Notes under the pieces: model-generated
The model's database searches: none
Seen by the model: only the letters and a program-made list of their open reading frames with translations
Told to the model about the DNA's origin: nothing
NCBI GenBank assembly: GCA_948567375.1
Contig: OX419761.1
Coordinates: forward strand, 11,968,501-12,032,500
Length of the DNA stretch: 64,000 bases
Reading direction: 5' to 3'
Source of the DNA: Lunularia cruciata
Lineage: Eukaryota > Streptophyta > Marchantiopsida > Lunulariales > Lunulariaceae
Translations under genes and position numbers: made by a program
Shown: positions 10,910-21,990 of the stretch, in pieces
Layout of the letters: every line of letters begins with the position of its first letter
How positions within the stretch are numbered: position 1 is the stretch's first letter

Positions 10910-11213
10910 ATGAGAAATGATGGGGTTATACTTTTGCTTCTGGTGCTGCCTTTGATGGTGGTGAGAGCACAGCTCTGTGAAACGGAACCAGAAGTAGCGA
11001 TTGAAATCGGATGAGACAAACCGCTGCGAATTCGGACAATCTATCGGTTCTGTGGTCGCCCAGAGTTTTAAGGTCCTTGAGGATGACTTCACCCTTGATC
11101 AAATGAAGGTGGCAATTGGGCTCCATTCCTCCGAGGAAACATTGTCCAATATGGAGATTGCGGAGGGCGAGGGACCCGAAGGTCCCACGATCACAAATCC
11201 GTTAACCAGGTAG
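10910..11213 (+). pseudogene. Possible broken gene for a small secreted protein
   Basis: From the ATG at 10910 the frame encodes a start residue, a short charged segment and the hydrophobic core VILLLLVLPLMVV followed by RAQLC, a good-looking signal peptide with likely cleavage before QLC. The frame stops at 11012-11014, but the overlapping frame continues without a gap from about 11001 (SDETNRCEFGQSIGSVVAQS) to a stop at 11211-11213, suggesting a one-base frameshift near 11010. Beyond that, fragments such as YYSFNFRLGL read on in other frames. I do not recognise the family. It could be chance; the signal-peptide-like segment is the only solid clue. Confidence 0.3.
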
Positions 11214-13434
11214 CTGTCAGAACCAAACAGGGGGCCAGAGGAGACTACTACAGCTTCAACTTCCGTCTTGGACTAAACCAGACCGTTTCGGTTTTGAACC
11301 AATCTTACAACTGTAAGCTCGTGCCACTCTCACGGAATTCCGGGCAATTCTCCTCTGCTCGATGAAGCAGCGCTGGTATCCTTTACGGATAAGGATTTAA
11401 GCCAAGCCATTTCCATCTTCTAGTGGGCATTGTCCATCTTCGCTTGGCCCCGCAAACTAAGACCAGGCAGAATAAGCTGTACACACAACAACTTTGTCTC
11501 TATCAGAAGTAACGCTATCAGGGTGCTGCAAGCAGACAACATCTACCTGGGAGAGATGTATGGTGATCTATTCTCGTTTTGGTACCGTTGACCTTCGAGC
11601 ATTTGGCAAAAATCGTTTTGTGTCTGCAGACATTACTTCCTCTTAAAATGGTAAGCTCGTGGCAAATCCGATTGCAGTTGGTCCGTGCGGGAAGGTCTAC
11701 GAGATAACTGCAGGATGTGGAAAAATAGCCCTCCTTGCACATTCTAACTTTTGGATTGTTCCAACGAGTGCAAGTTTGCCAAATCCCCTCGCTGCACCTG
11801 TCTTCGGGATTGGTCCAAGGGAGAAGTTCAGAGTATACTACCACTACTACTATACTGCTATACTCCTTTCTCTACTCGCCAATTTTAAAAGAATGAGTTC
11901 CAGTTTGGTCGTACCAATTCTTCCAAGAGCTCAATCCTGAGGCCCAGTCTAGTGGTCGGCACTCTTTCCAGCGCTCAATACATCCTGGCTGTAGTCGAAG
12001 GTCCTTGGCCTTGACAAATAAAACCTTCAGGTCTGAAGAGCATAATCTCTGTGCGCATGAATGGTATAATAAGTTTTTATAACAGGAATCGCTTGCCGAA
12101 GTCCGGCAGTCCTACTCTTGATTTGCCGTTTAAATTCGTATTTGAAATCGACCGGGTCACTAAGGATTACAGTTCATTCAATTCATCTGCCTCGTGCTTC
12201 AAAGCGAGTTCAATAAAGTTTTTCCTCGAGCGCGAAACGTAGACTAATTAATATTTATGTAATAGCACGTTATCTGCTTGAGGTTCCGCAAAGTGGAGTG
12301 TCGTCTGTTTTACATCAGAAAGTTGAGAAGTAAGCTTTTGGGGGAGATGTAGACATTTGCCCTGAGTTGTCTCTTCCTTGAATTAATCAGTTGAATCTCT
12401 TTGCTGTTTCTCTAAAACATCACCCAAAGCAACTTTCAGAGAAAAATCTCATTCTATTAGTGACGGTCCCGATCATTCGAAAACATCTCAATCCAATTTT
12501 TAATCTCCAATATACAAGTTGCATGGATTATGTGCTAGAATCTACTGTTCAAAGTTGACATGCTGTCCTTTCAAATGACGTCCTGGATGCAGTTCAAATT
12601 TCACTAAATTTTACACCAGTAGTAACTCTGTCTATCGTAGCCCGACCTCTCTTAGACTTTAGAAGATCCTGCACGTAGTACAAGGTTGATAATTACCCTT
12701 GAACATGCAGAAGAACACAATACGACCTGATATTGTTTTCTGGTCTTCTGGAATTCCACTAAACTTCGATGGAACAGGGAGATCATTCAAATGAAAGGAG
12801 TTGAATCATGCCCTGTAACTCCAACTGGCTATGACTCAGACTCGTCAGACCCCATGGCAATCAATTTGTTGTAGCCTTGAAGGGACTTGAATGACAAGTT
12901 GATGAATACGAAGAACCGAAGGGAATCGCCTTGCCGTCTGGTGGTATGGCATGATCATATTGAAGAGAGGTAAAATTATGGTCTTTTCACCCACGTGTAC
13001 AACCGGTGTGCTTCGTGAAGACGAAGGGTCGTGGATAAGTCGGCGGCTATAGTTTGATGGCAGATCACATCTACCGGTAGTGTCAGTCAGAGATTTGTCC
13101 CCATATAACCATACTGGGAGACCACATGGGTGGATGGGTAAGTTAAACTCCGAATACATTAAACAACCAATATAGACACCAGCAAACAGAAGTTCTAAAA
13201 AAAACGAGGCTTAGTGCAGTAACTTCAGGGAAGATAAAAGACAACATGCGAACATGTTTCCGAGAACCCAAATTTCTGCAGACAGTTAAGAACTTTAGTG
13301 CAAGGTAACCGTACTGTTCCGAGCAATTCGTGTGGACCTTCTATACGGCCTTCATGTTTTTGGTAAGAACCTATAGGGGAACAGCGAAAAAATCAATTAA
13401 AAGCTGAAACATATTGAATTAATCAAAAACATGT
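11214..13434. other. Unassigned sequence
   Basis: Several 60-108-codon frames occur on both strands (for example 11659-11940 + and 12845-13159 -) without recognisable motifs. Base composition is more balanced than in the flanking AT-rich parts, so this may be a decayed gene or element, but I cannot identify one. Confidence 0.35.
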
Positions 13435-14880
13435 TGACATTTTGGGAAGGGGTTGTCTATAAGACTTTGTGAGTCTCCCTAAGTCATATGGGCGTCAATC
13501 TGTCTTTGTAAAATTTGTCGTAAAAATATTTGAATACTATAGAAGTGTATGTAGCTTTAGATACTCTCTAATTCGAAACGTTGGAAAGCTCAGGTCTTTA
13601 GACTATAATATTTTCAGAAAGTTAAATCTTTGCTTCGTATAATTTCGTCAATTGAATAGGGCTAAAGCGAAGGAATGAGGTCAATGTGCTTCAAGAGCAG
13701 AAATTCAATTGTAGAGAGTGAGGAATTTGAGACGATACTTTATCTTCGGAATGTTGATTGACTTTAAAGACAAGGAAATGATTACTACTAATAAATATAG
13801 GATCTAAGGACACAAGTGAAGGTGGATTCCAGGTCCATTCTATATCGCAATGAATGGAGGTATGATTTGAGAAAATGCACGAGAATAAAAAATTTTGAAT
13901 AACGTAAAAATGATTTAAAAATTTTAAAAATCCAATTTGAACGTGTATAGAATCCCCTCATCTATTTACTTAAATAACATAATTCTTTATGAATGACGTA
14001 ATCACTCAAAAGAATACATAACGTTTAATAAAAATATTATCATAAGATAAGAACTTCAATATATCTACTGAATCCAAAGCAAAACACAGGAGATTGTTTT
14101 ACCCCTTACCGAGACTGACGTTCTTAGAGGGAACTAAAAACTTGATGCTATATCAAATGATAGAAATCTTCGGACTCAATAGTTGTGGTGTATTCGATAA
14201 ACAAACTAGACGGTATATCGAATGTCTTTAGTCATATTCAAGTTTGTTGTTTGAACCTATTCACTAGATGAATAAAAAAAATCTTGTGCTCCATCGAATG
14301 TCGTCTAGGGTATTTATCCAATCGTGACCTATTGATCGTACGTATTTACTACGCAGTGGAAATGGCAATAGTGGCAATAAAGAAGGCGAAATCACAAAGT
14401 TGTTACCGTTCACCGGGAGGTAACTGCTGAATTCTCGTTATTGATTTCCTTGTGATTATCACTTCGACCCAAATTTGAAATGATGTTCTGATAAGTTTTT
14501 GATATATCTTTATTTAATCCCTCCAATTTTATTTAGTAAATTTTCTTAACTCAATAATCCATAAAACTCAATCGCTTTTTTCTGGCTCATGAACTAATTC
14601 TTGTTTCTTTCTAAATTGTACTATCAATTTGGGACAAGATTCTCTCTGAAGAAATTCTCTCTCTGCCGACAGCTGACCCATGCATTGGGTCAGCTGTCGG
14701 CAATACTCTCATGCTCTAGGCATGAGGTACGTAGGCCAAATCATGTGCTGGTGCTGAAGCTACCCATTAATTCTATTCGGTTCTTTTTGCGGTGTCTATA
14801 GACACCTTTTGTTGGCTGTCCCTTCGGGGTGTGTAGTAGTACCAATGCATACGAGCAGGGATAGGGACCTGGAACATTGT
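13435..14880 (+). repeat. 5' flank of DUF247 copy 2, duplicate of 765-2291
   Basis: It aligns colinearly with the flank of copy 1 from the 'tctataagacttt' landmark at 13455 to the leader before the lost start codon. It differs by small indels and by the 39-bp hairpin at 14664-14702, absent from copy 1. It shows that the gene and about 1.5 kb of upstream DNA were duplicated together, roughly 12.6 kb apart. Confidence 0.8.
14664..14702. repeat. Perfect 17-bp inverted repeat with 5-nt loop
   Basis: The arm TGCCGACAGCTGACCCA (14664-14680) is followed by TGCAT (14681-14685) and its exact reverse complement (14686-14702). A transcript of either strand would form a GC-rich 17-bp stem. The equivalent position in the copy 1 flank has no such sequence. 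It could be a cruciform, a small palindromic insertion or a protein-binding dyad. Confidence 0.9.
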
Positions 14881-15690
14881 AGCAGGAGCAAGTCGTGTAA
14901 TCACCATCCAGGATGCATACGTCTCATCAGGAATGCTCGAGTTTCAGGGTAAACTTGCAACGTCTTTTACAGCTGCCGCAATCCCATCCTCCAGCCCGCG
15001 AACTATCAGGCCAGAGACCCGTGCGTAGAGTGCCCGAGATGCTCAAGAAGGCGACCCCGGATTCTTTCGCTCACAAAGTGTTCCATCTGGGTCTTCTTAA
15101 TCGCCGCGACGATGAAGATGACACTTTGAAGAGGGCCCTTGTTATAGCTTTTATTCGTGATATGAATACAGATACTCGTATTGGATCGAGCGATGAACTT
15201 TGGCTAAAATGTAAGTCCTCTGTAATCGTACCCAAACCCGCCGAACCAGCTCAGAACTCCAAGACGCAGGGAGGAGCGCATAATTCTCAATCCGAGGAAG
15301 GAGTTCGGAACTCCCCACCCCAAGGAGGAGTTAATCCGACTGATGATTGGCATGATTGGCATGATTGGAGAAGGTTATACGATGAAGCAAGGACCCAGTA
15401 ACATGAATCAGGGCCGAGGACTTCTAGTGAACCAGAGTTTTTATTTCTTCAAGTTACTGAAATGGAAGAAGAACTCGTAGAGGATCGCTTAACCATGGAT
15501 GCTTTAGCTTTGGTAACGAGCTACAGCGTACGTGCGGAGTCCTCACCCCGAGCTCAATTTTCGACCAACTTCTACGCAGACCATGCAGAGGAGATTGAAA
15601 ATTTCCTCAATATGGATATTCTTTTGGTAGAAAATCAAGTTCCCTTGGACTTGCTCAAACGCGTCTATGACTTGATGATTTTTTCTTCTT
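14881..15690 (+). pseudogene. DUF247 copy 2, start lost and C-terminal half missing
   Basis: The leader aligns with copy 1, but the ATG of copy 1 falls on TTG followed by a stop-like TAG here. Downstream the frame 14913-15401 encodes RRVPEMLKKATPDSF and KVFHLGLLNRR, then meets an in-frame TAA at 15399-15401. The same frame resumes through LTMDALALVTSYSV and DILLVENQVPLDLLK to 15675. There copy 1 continues with its central domain, but copy 2 turns into unrelated AT-rich DNA and stops at 15692. The region from about PPQGGVN onward also has a small GAT-TGG-CAT repeat (DDWHDWHDW). The missing C-terminal half, including the membrane helix, is not found before 17.7 kb, so it was deleted or displaced. 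Confidence 0.85.
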
Positions 15691-16500
15691 AGTAGTACGG
15701 GAAGTAATGACTAAGATGCATTATTTCATTGGATTCATGCGTGTCCATTTTGTTTAGTTTTTTGGTTTTTAGTAATATATAAAGTAATGACTAGGAAATA
15801 AAGATCATGTATTCGGAGGACTAGTAAATTGTTCATTAAATTCTTTTCCTATAGAAAAAATAATATAAAAATTCGATAGTTAAGTAGACTAAGTTTAAAT
15901 TAAAATTAATATATAATACTTGATAATAATTATATTTAAAAAAAAAGTATTTTGAAATTTTATTTTATTTTATAAAACAAATATTCTAAAATTTTTTAGT
16001 ATAATTTTGATAAAAATTTATTACTACAAATTTAGTATATTTTATAACTTAAAAATAATATTTCTAAAATTTTTTTTTTTATTTTCCTTAAAATTTATAT
16101 ATTTTCAGTTTTTTCTTTTCAATTATATTAAATAATAAATTATAATTCACATTATTTAAATTAGTTAATTCAAAAATTATATACATTTTATGATAAATTT
16201 TATTTTTATTATATAATTTAATTAATTTTTGATTATTAGTTTTATAATAATATCAATAAATATAAATAATCATATTAATTTAAAATAGATTAAAAATTAA
16301 TATTTAAATATATATAAATAAAATTTAATCGAGAAATATATTTTATTTTAATAAATAAAAAATGTATTCTATAACTTTTATTTTTCTAAATTTAAAAAAA
16401 TATAATAAATTGAATATCAATATATTAGCTAATTATAACATATAACCATTAATTATTATAAATTAAGATTTAAAAACTAAAATTAATTGAGTTGAAAACA
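15691..16500. other. Extremely AT-rich block
   Basis: About 800 bp made almost wholly of A and T with long homopolymer and 'taata' runs and no reading frame. It starts exactly where DUF247 copy 2 is truncated, so it marks the breakpoint: either an inserted AT-rich element or filler. The sequence regains normal composition at about 16500. It could act as a matrix-attachment-like segment, which is speculation. Confidence 0.7.
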
Positions 16501-16581
16501 TTTCCCTATTTCCTTATCTTTCATGTGTCACTTGGCAATGCCGAGTTAATCAATATGTTCGTGGCGGGTCTTTCCACCCCA

Positions 16582-16762
16582 CAATATGTTTCGCACTTGG
16601 AATAAAAAGGTCGGCAAGGGCAAACCGCCCGCCATCACCGCATACACCATATAAGATAAGGCCTAACAATATGTTTCACACCCGACATACAAAATGTCAG
16701 CGAATGCAAACCAGCTGTCTCAACACATAGAGCTTGTAAAGATTGTAAAGATAAGGCCTAAC
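16582..16762 (+). repeat. Two tandem units of about 90 bp
   Basis: Unit one (16582-16668) and unit two (16669-16762) both begin 'caatatgttt', pass through 'gcaaaccg/agc' and end in 'ataaggcctaa'. Unit two has an additional 9-bp 'attgtaaag' duplication near 16739. They are non-coding. Confidence 0.7.
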
Positions 16763-17759
16763 TGAAGTAAAAACAGAGAGAGGCGCATGACCAAGATCCA
16801 GTAGCATGGAATAGAATTGCCTACACCGAATTTCACCCTGATCTTTCATAGATTCTTTAGTCATAATTAATATATAATACAGGTTCCTGAGAGAAGTTTT
16901 GGAAGAAAGCTGACCGAGAGATGGTCCTATTTTCGTGTGGTCGCCAATGTAGCATGTGACGAATTACAACTGCAAAACTGCTGCAGTAGTCCTGCAACTG
17001 GGAACACCAGATCTTCTAATGGCAACAGGGTTCAATCTTATGTTAATTTTCTCTGCTTCTTGGATGAATACGTTGACTTCTACACCATTGATGCCAAGCA
17101 TATCGCACTGTATATGCATCTACAGTAGTCTGTTGCCTCCTTTCGACTCCGCAACTTGAATGCGTACCTGCGTTCTGGACATTCTTCAATTTCTGGATCC
17201 ATTCTCTTAGTTTGTAGCCCGGAGGGAATACTAATGCTAATTTCGTCCAAAGGTTTCAGAATCAAAATGTACTTAGTCTACAAAGATAATGTATATAAAA
17301 CTGCATTGCAGTATGAGGGGTCTAAATCTATATTCTATCATGCAGAAAATATTTGTTAGATAAAAAGAATTAGGAAAAAGTGGAGATTTGACATTCTAAA
17401 TGAAGGTAAAAAGTCCACACCTGAGTAAACGCCCGAGATTTGACCAGTTAATACGGGAATGTGACAGTCCTTCAGATTCACCACAGGAAACAGGCACAGG
17501 GCACCACCCGCATGACCAGAGTGCTAATCCAACCTATTTCAGTGCTTCTGAGTATGAGTAAAGCTTGTATAAATCCGGAGTAGCACACCAAACGGACTGC
17601 AGAGTCAACCCAGGATGCGAAGCATGAGAACTAACGGGCACCTGAATCGTGATGGATTGCACTACAATGTTTTAGGTCCACTCACATATGCTGGAAAAGA
17701 GATGGGGAACCGCACTGACGGGGGAGCTCTTGATATCGAAGTGGACCTGGAAGAACAAA
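16763..17759. other. Unassigned sequence upstream of DUF247 copy 3
   Basis: Short frames of 60-67 codons only. It does not resemble the flank shared by copies 1 and 2, so copy 3 was not part of that duplication, or has lost its flank. Confidence 0.4.
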
Positions 17760-19480
17760 TGAATTGACTAGTTGAATCAGGCTGCAACCAGGCTGGAACT
17801 CCGACTTCCGGACGCAGACCTTTATCCATATGTAGAGTTCCGGAGTGTCCAAAAGGTGAATCCAGAAGACTTCACTCCCGAAGAATTCCACTCTGGTCTC
17901 CGAAATCGGAAGGATCCCGCTAGCAATCATTGCAATGAAGACAGAAAGACGGTTCACCTGGGAAAGAAAACTAATCTGGCCTGCTTACAAGTCTAGAAGC
18001 ATCGGAGAATGGTGCAAGATGCAGGATGCATACAAAGATGAATACGAAGAAGCACCCGATGCTCTCAACATGTTCATGAATCCAATTCTGGCGTCGGCTT
18101 GGGAGGAAGTATGTCATTTTCCGCAGAAGCCAGCAGTTCTGAGGGACCAAAATATATGAATCCAAAAGATATGAAAGGAGGAATGGTCAAGAATATCTTG
18201 ACTATGGACGCTTTAGCTGTTGTAGCAGTTTGTAAGAAGTTAGTAGAGGACTTCCATGGTCGGTCGGTCGTCTAAGAAGGGGTTCCTCAAAGTTGACCTA
18301 AGGGAGGTTCCTACCTATACGGACCTCTTTCTTGTCGAAAATCAACTTCCACTGAAATCACTACAAGGAGTTTCTTAAGCCGAGGAAAACCGCGAAGGAT
18401 CCTTCGACGATATGCTCGAGAACTTGATTATGCGCTCACTCCCATTTCCCTTTCTTTGGCGACGAGGGATCTTCCAACGTCTTCTCGATTACGTGTGCTT
18501 GCCAAGGAAAGATGAGATAGTTGAGCTCAACTGGTCTGAATGGTTTAAGCAGCATTGTAAGACCATGCTGCGTGGTCGACCACATCTCTAAGACTGCATG
18601 TATCAGGTCATCTGTTACATGCTTAGATCCCCAACAGGAACCGGTGATTCCAGTTCGATATTTCCCAAGAATTCTCGCAGCTTGAAAACTCTTATAGGAA
18701 AATTTGTGCCATTGCCAGCCTTTTTCCAGATCAGCATCAGGTACTTCATCACGACGTAACAGAAAGACAGTAGTGAAATATCACTTGCCAATACTGTCTT
18801 CAGCAACGCGTTTGATAAAGTCGGAATACAAGTGATACCGGATGCTGGGAGACAGGGCGATATAGGGCGTACGAATCCAGAAATTATAGCATGTAGTGGC
18901 TGAGGAAAGCCAAGCTGATTGTTCCAATGATCTATATCAGTCAACGTACGATGATTTCGCTCCCCAATCTACCAGTCTATGAACAGGTGGGGACGATAGG
19001 CGTAGCCTGATTATGGACCTACACAATTGATGAGTGCCCTTGTGGAGTCCCCGAAGACGTGAACTTGCTTTGTAAAGCTGGGGTAAGTTTGAACTCGTAC
19101 GGAAGAAAAGAAGAAGTACTAAAAGCCTTCAGGCGAGTCAGAACGACCGCGTAGGATAACAAGAGGGATGGGAAGCCCGTACAAGGATTAACCATATGAG
19201 GTAAAAAAGGAACTAAGCCTCAATAGTATCGACCGAATTTTAGCCGAATCGTCAGTAGACTTGAAGAATTGTCACCCGCAGAATCATTCATCTAAATCTA
19301 CGACGCAGTCCTTTAGCGCTAGCACACACCACATCCAAGTCCATGTTGACAGTTTCAACAGGATAAGAAATTTTGCGATCCTTGCGTTTTCTTTGGTATC
19401 TCACTTCTTTAGCTGCTGGCACTATGTACAGCTGTGCGGACTTCCTTCGAAGTCGTAAGAGCAGTTAAGGAAGGGGATAC
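17760..19480 (+). pseudogene. DUF247 copy 3, multiply frameshifted
   Basis: Fragments in three frames follow the order of copy 1: VQKVNPEDFTPEEFHSGLRN (about 17850-17910), LTMDALAVVA (about 18195), DLFLVENQLPLKSLQ (about 18320-18365), LENLIMRSLPFPFLWRRG (about 18415-18470), LNWSEWFKQ and GRPHL followed by a stop then DCMYQVIC (about 18525-18620), a degraded counterpart of the KVGI...PEA and WKAELIVPVIYM segment (about 18800-18930) and a vestige of the membrane helix (about 19375-19440). Stops and indels rule out a product. It is more diverged from copy 1 than copy 2 is. It converges on copy 4, whose 3' end begins 460 bp away. Confidence 0.75.
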
Positions 19481-19937
19481 ATGGATTCATGAATTGATTT
19501 CATTAGTTTCTTGAAACTAGCTTTTGTATTTGTAACGGCATTTCAAATTTCTCTGAAGGCGTGCAAGGGATATCCATTATTCTGAAGAATAAGACTATAA
19601 TCATATGAATATTAACTGGAGGAGTGTTTCACGAGTGGCAAGAGGTTGTCAATTTTATCGATCTTCGGGTTGAACATAAGTCGGTTACAATACACTTTGT
19701 AATCCTAGTCTTGCACTTTCGGAAACTGCCATGACTATAGTATATGAATCACCGAATAAAGTATTACACCCTTGAATAATAAACGATTTATAAAATCTTC
19801 GTAGCACGTAGAATCTTCGTAGCAAGAGGAATCGAAATCAGCTGAACTGAAAACGGACAATCTCGCGCCCATAGGAAATCTACTTGAGAGAAACAGTCCT
19901 AAACGCCTGGATCTTCACACGGAAGAGCTGTGTTACT
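19481..19937. other. Spacer between the convergent DUF247 copies 3 and 4
   Basis: No reading frame of note. Contains 'gaatcttcgtagca' twice in tandem near 19795-19820. Any read-through transcription of the two pseudogenes would overlap here. Confidence 0.45.
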
Positions 19938-21990
19938 TCAAAAGTCCCTGAACCAGAAGTTTCCGTCGTTTTTGGCTTTTACGGTGCTAAGGTAAGTTTG
20001 GAAAATAGTACATACGGTGACAACTAAGAACGTAATGAAACCATAAAACACGAAAGGGCGGGACAGATTGATTTGTTTATACTGCCACCATACTCTTGGG
20101 TACTTTGTGTAAGTAATAGGGACGAAGAATTCCGTCGTAAATCCGCATGAAATGTTCGTCTGGTGGCGGCTCTTCCAGTCCATGCAGTATTTTGCTCCAC
20201 GCCTTTGCTACGTCTTCGTTCTTTCCATAGTGGTTGCGAATTACACCAGCTGTATAGAGCAAGCTAACGTCCTCAGCAGACTCCACAAGGGCATTCACCA
20301 GATGTAAGTACATCATGAGCGAATGCGATGAGGTACCTACATGCACGTAAACGGCGAGGTTGCGAAGCAAAGTTACGGTAGATTCGTTCATGTAGACTAC
20401 TGAAAGAATTAGCTTTTCTGTCATCAACCAAGTGGTGACCCAATTCCTGGTTTCGAGCCTGATATCGCTCAGTTCCCGAGCTTCTGGCCGCACCCTTATT
20501 CCCACTTCTCACAAGCGCGTCGCCGAAGGCATTCTAGGCAACCGATACTGTAAATCTGAGTCACTTTCAGGATGGGAGTCATTGCCTGGCTTCGTAGTAT
20601 TTCCGTATGGAGCCTGGTATTGCTCACTTTCTCAGCTCCCAACGAAAGCTCCTTTGACATCTCGGCAACTGAACTTCCAACCCCAGGTCATTTTGAGATG
20701 GAGGAGGGGAGCGAATGTCTGGCTTCGTGCCGCTGTTATTTCCCGCAATGGGCTCCTAGGCCTTACCGTGCAGTCGGATACATTTGCCATTGGATACACT
20801 AGCGCAGATTCTAGCACAAAACGACTGGCCACTCAGTCAATCCGTCTTCGAGCCAACTTCTTCACCACAAGTGACCCGATGCATGGACTCTAAGATATGT
20901 GGTGTACCAAGGACCCTATCTCGATGCTGTTTAAGCCATTCAGGCAAACTGGCTAGAACTTATCAATTCTTATCAATTCTTGCCAAGCCTACCCGGTTGA
21001 GAAGCTGATGGACAAGCCCTCTTTGTGCCGGGGATGGAAATGGATCCAAGCGCCTAATCACGCGCAAGAGCATGTCTTCAAGGCGCTCCTTCTGGCCCAA
21101 AAACGTATGAGCTTGTTTAACCATCTCAAGCGGAACTTGATTTTCGACTAGGAAAAGGTCCGTGGAAAGAAATTTGTATAGCTCCGTTCTGTGAGCTCTG
21201 TCGAATTCCCGCACATTTTTACCAATATTTTCTTTGTTTACAGTGATCAACAAATGAAAACCTGCTACCAAAGCTAAAGCATCCAAGGTTAAGAAATTCT
21301 ATTCGACATCCACTTGAAGTTCTACTGGTCCCGTGGTAGTGCTGGACTGTGCAGAATCCATTTCCACCGGAACTTCCGCCTCTATCACTTCTTCCACTGT
21401 GCTGGTTGTTGCATAATCTGCATAATCTCAAATACCCTTTTCGAGCATTCAACCCATGATCTGGCTCAGAGATAAGTTACGTATAGGTATGTAAAGTCCC
21501 CTCCATTTCTTCCAATCTGAGGTTATGTAATTTTTGCATTCAATCCAGTCTCCAGTTTCCCAGCCTTCATTCTCCCACTTTGCAGTCTCCAACTTGCCAG
21601 TCCCCAACTTTGCGGTCTCCAACATTGCACGTTTCAGTCGCCCAACGTCGCGAATATAAGCGGCAACGAAACGCTTCTTCACTTCCTCACTCGAATTGCA
21701 CGTAGACTTGAGAGACTCCCTATTAAGAAGGCCTATCGGAACATTTTGGGAGCAAAAGCCTCTGGACTCAGCTTCTTGACATACTCCGGCACTCTGTACA
21801 TTGGTGGATTTTTGGAAGTTTCGGAAGTACTAATCCGTGCAGGTTCCTCGCATATCCAGGCTATCCATTTCCTCGCCTGTGGCCTTACTGCTTTATCCGA
21901 CTTCTATCCCTGTTTCAATTGGTTGTTCAGGTTGTCCATTACTTGTCATACTTTTCCACACTGGCTTATTGCTCTCTAGCCCGCTCATTG
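19938..21990 (-). pseudogene. DUF247 copy 4, inverted, with frameshifts
   Basis: Read on the minus strand: a possible start near 21990 (MSGLESNKPVW), then RVPEYVKKLSPEAFAPKMF (about 21800-21745), a one-base deletion at the GLLN motif, KRFVAAYIRDVGRLKRAML (about 21680-21620), LDALALVAGFHLL (about 21290), STDLFLVENQVPLEMVKQA (about 21170-21115), RVIRRLDPFPSPAQRG (about 21065-21010), a damaged middle, RNWVTTWLMTEKLILSVVYM (about 20450-20390) and the C-terminal helix FVFYGFITFLVVTVCTIFQ (about 20060-20005). The long intact pieces at 20505-20077 and 20183-19938 show it died later than copy 3 or decays more slowly. Its sequence is distinct from copies 1 and 2, so it is an older paralogue. Confidence 0.8.
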
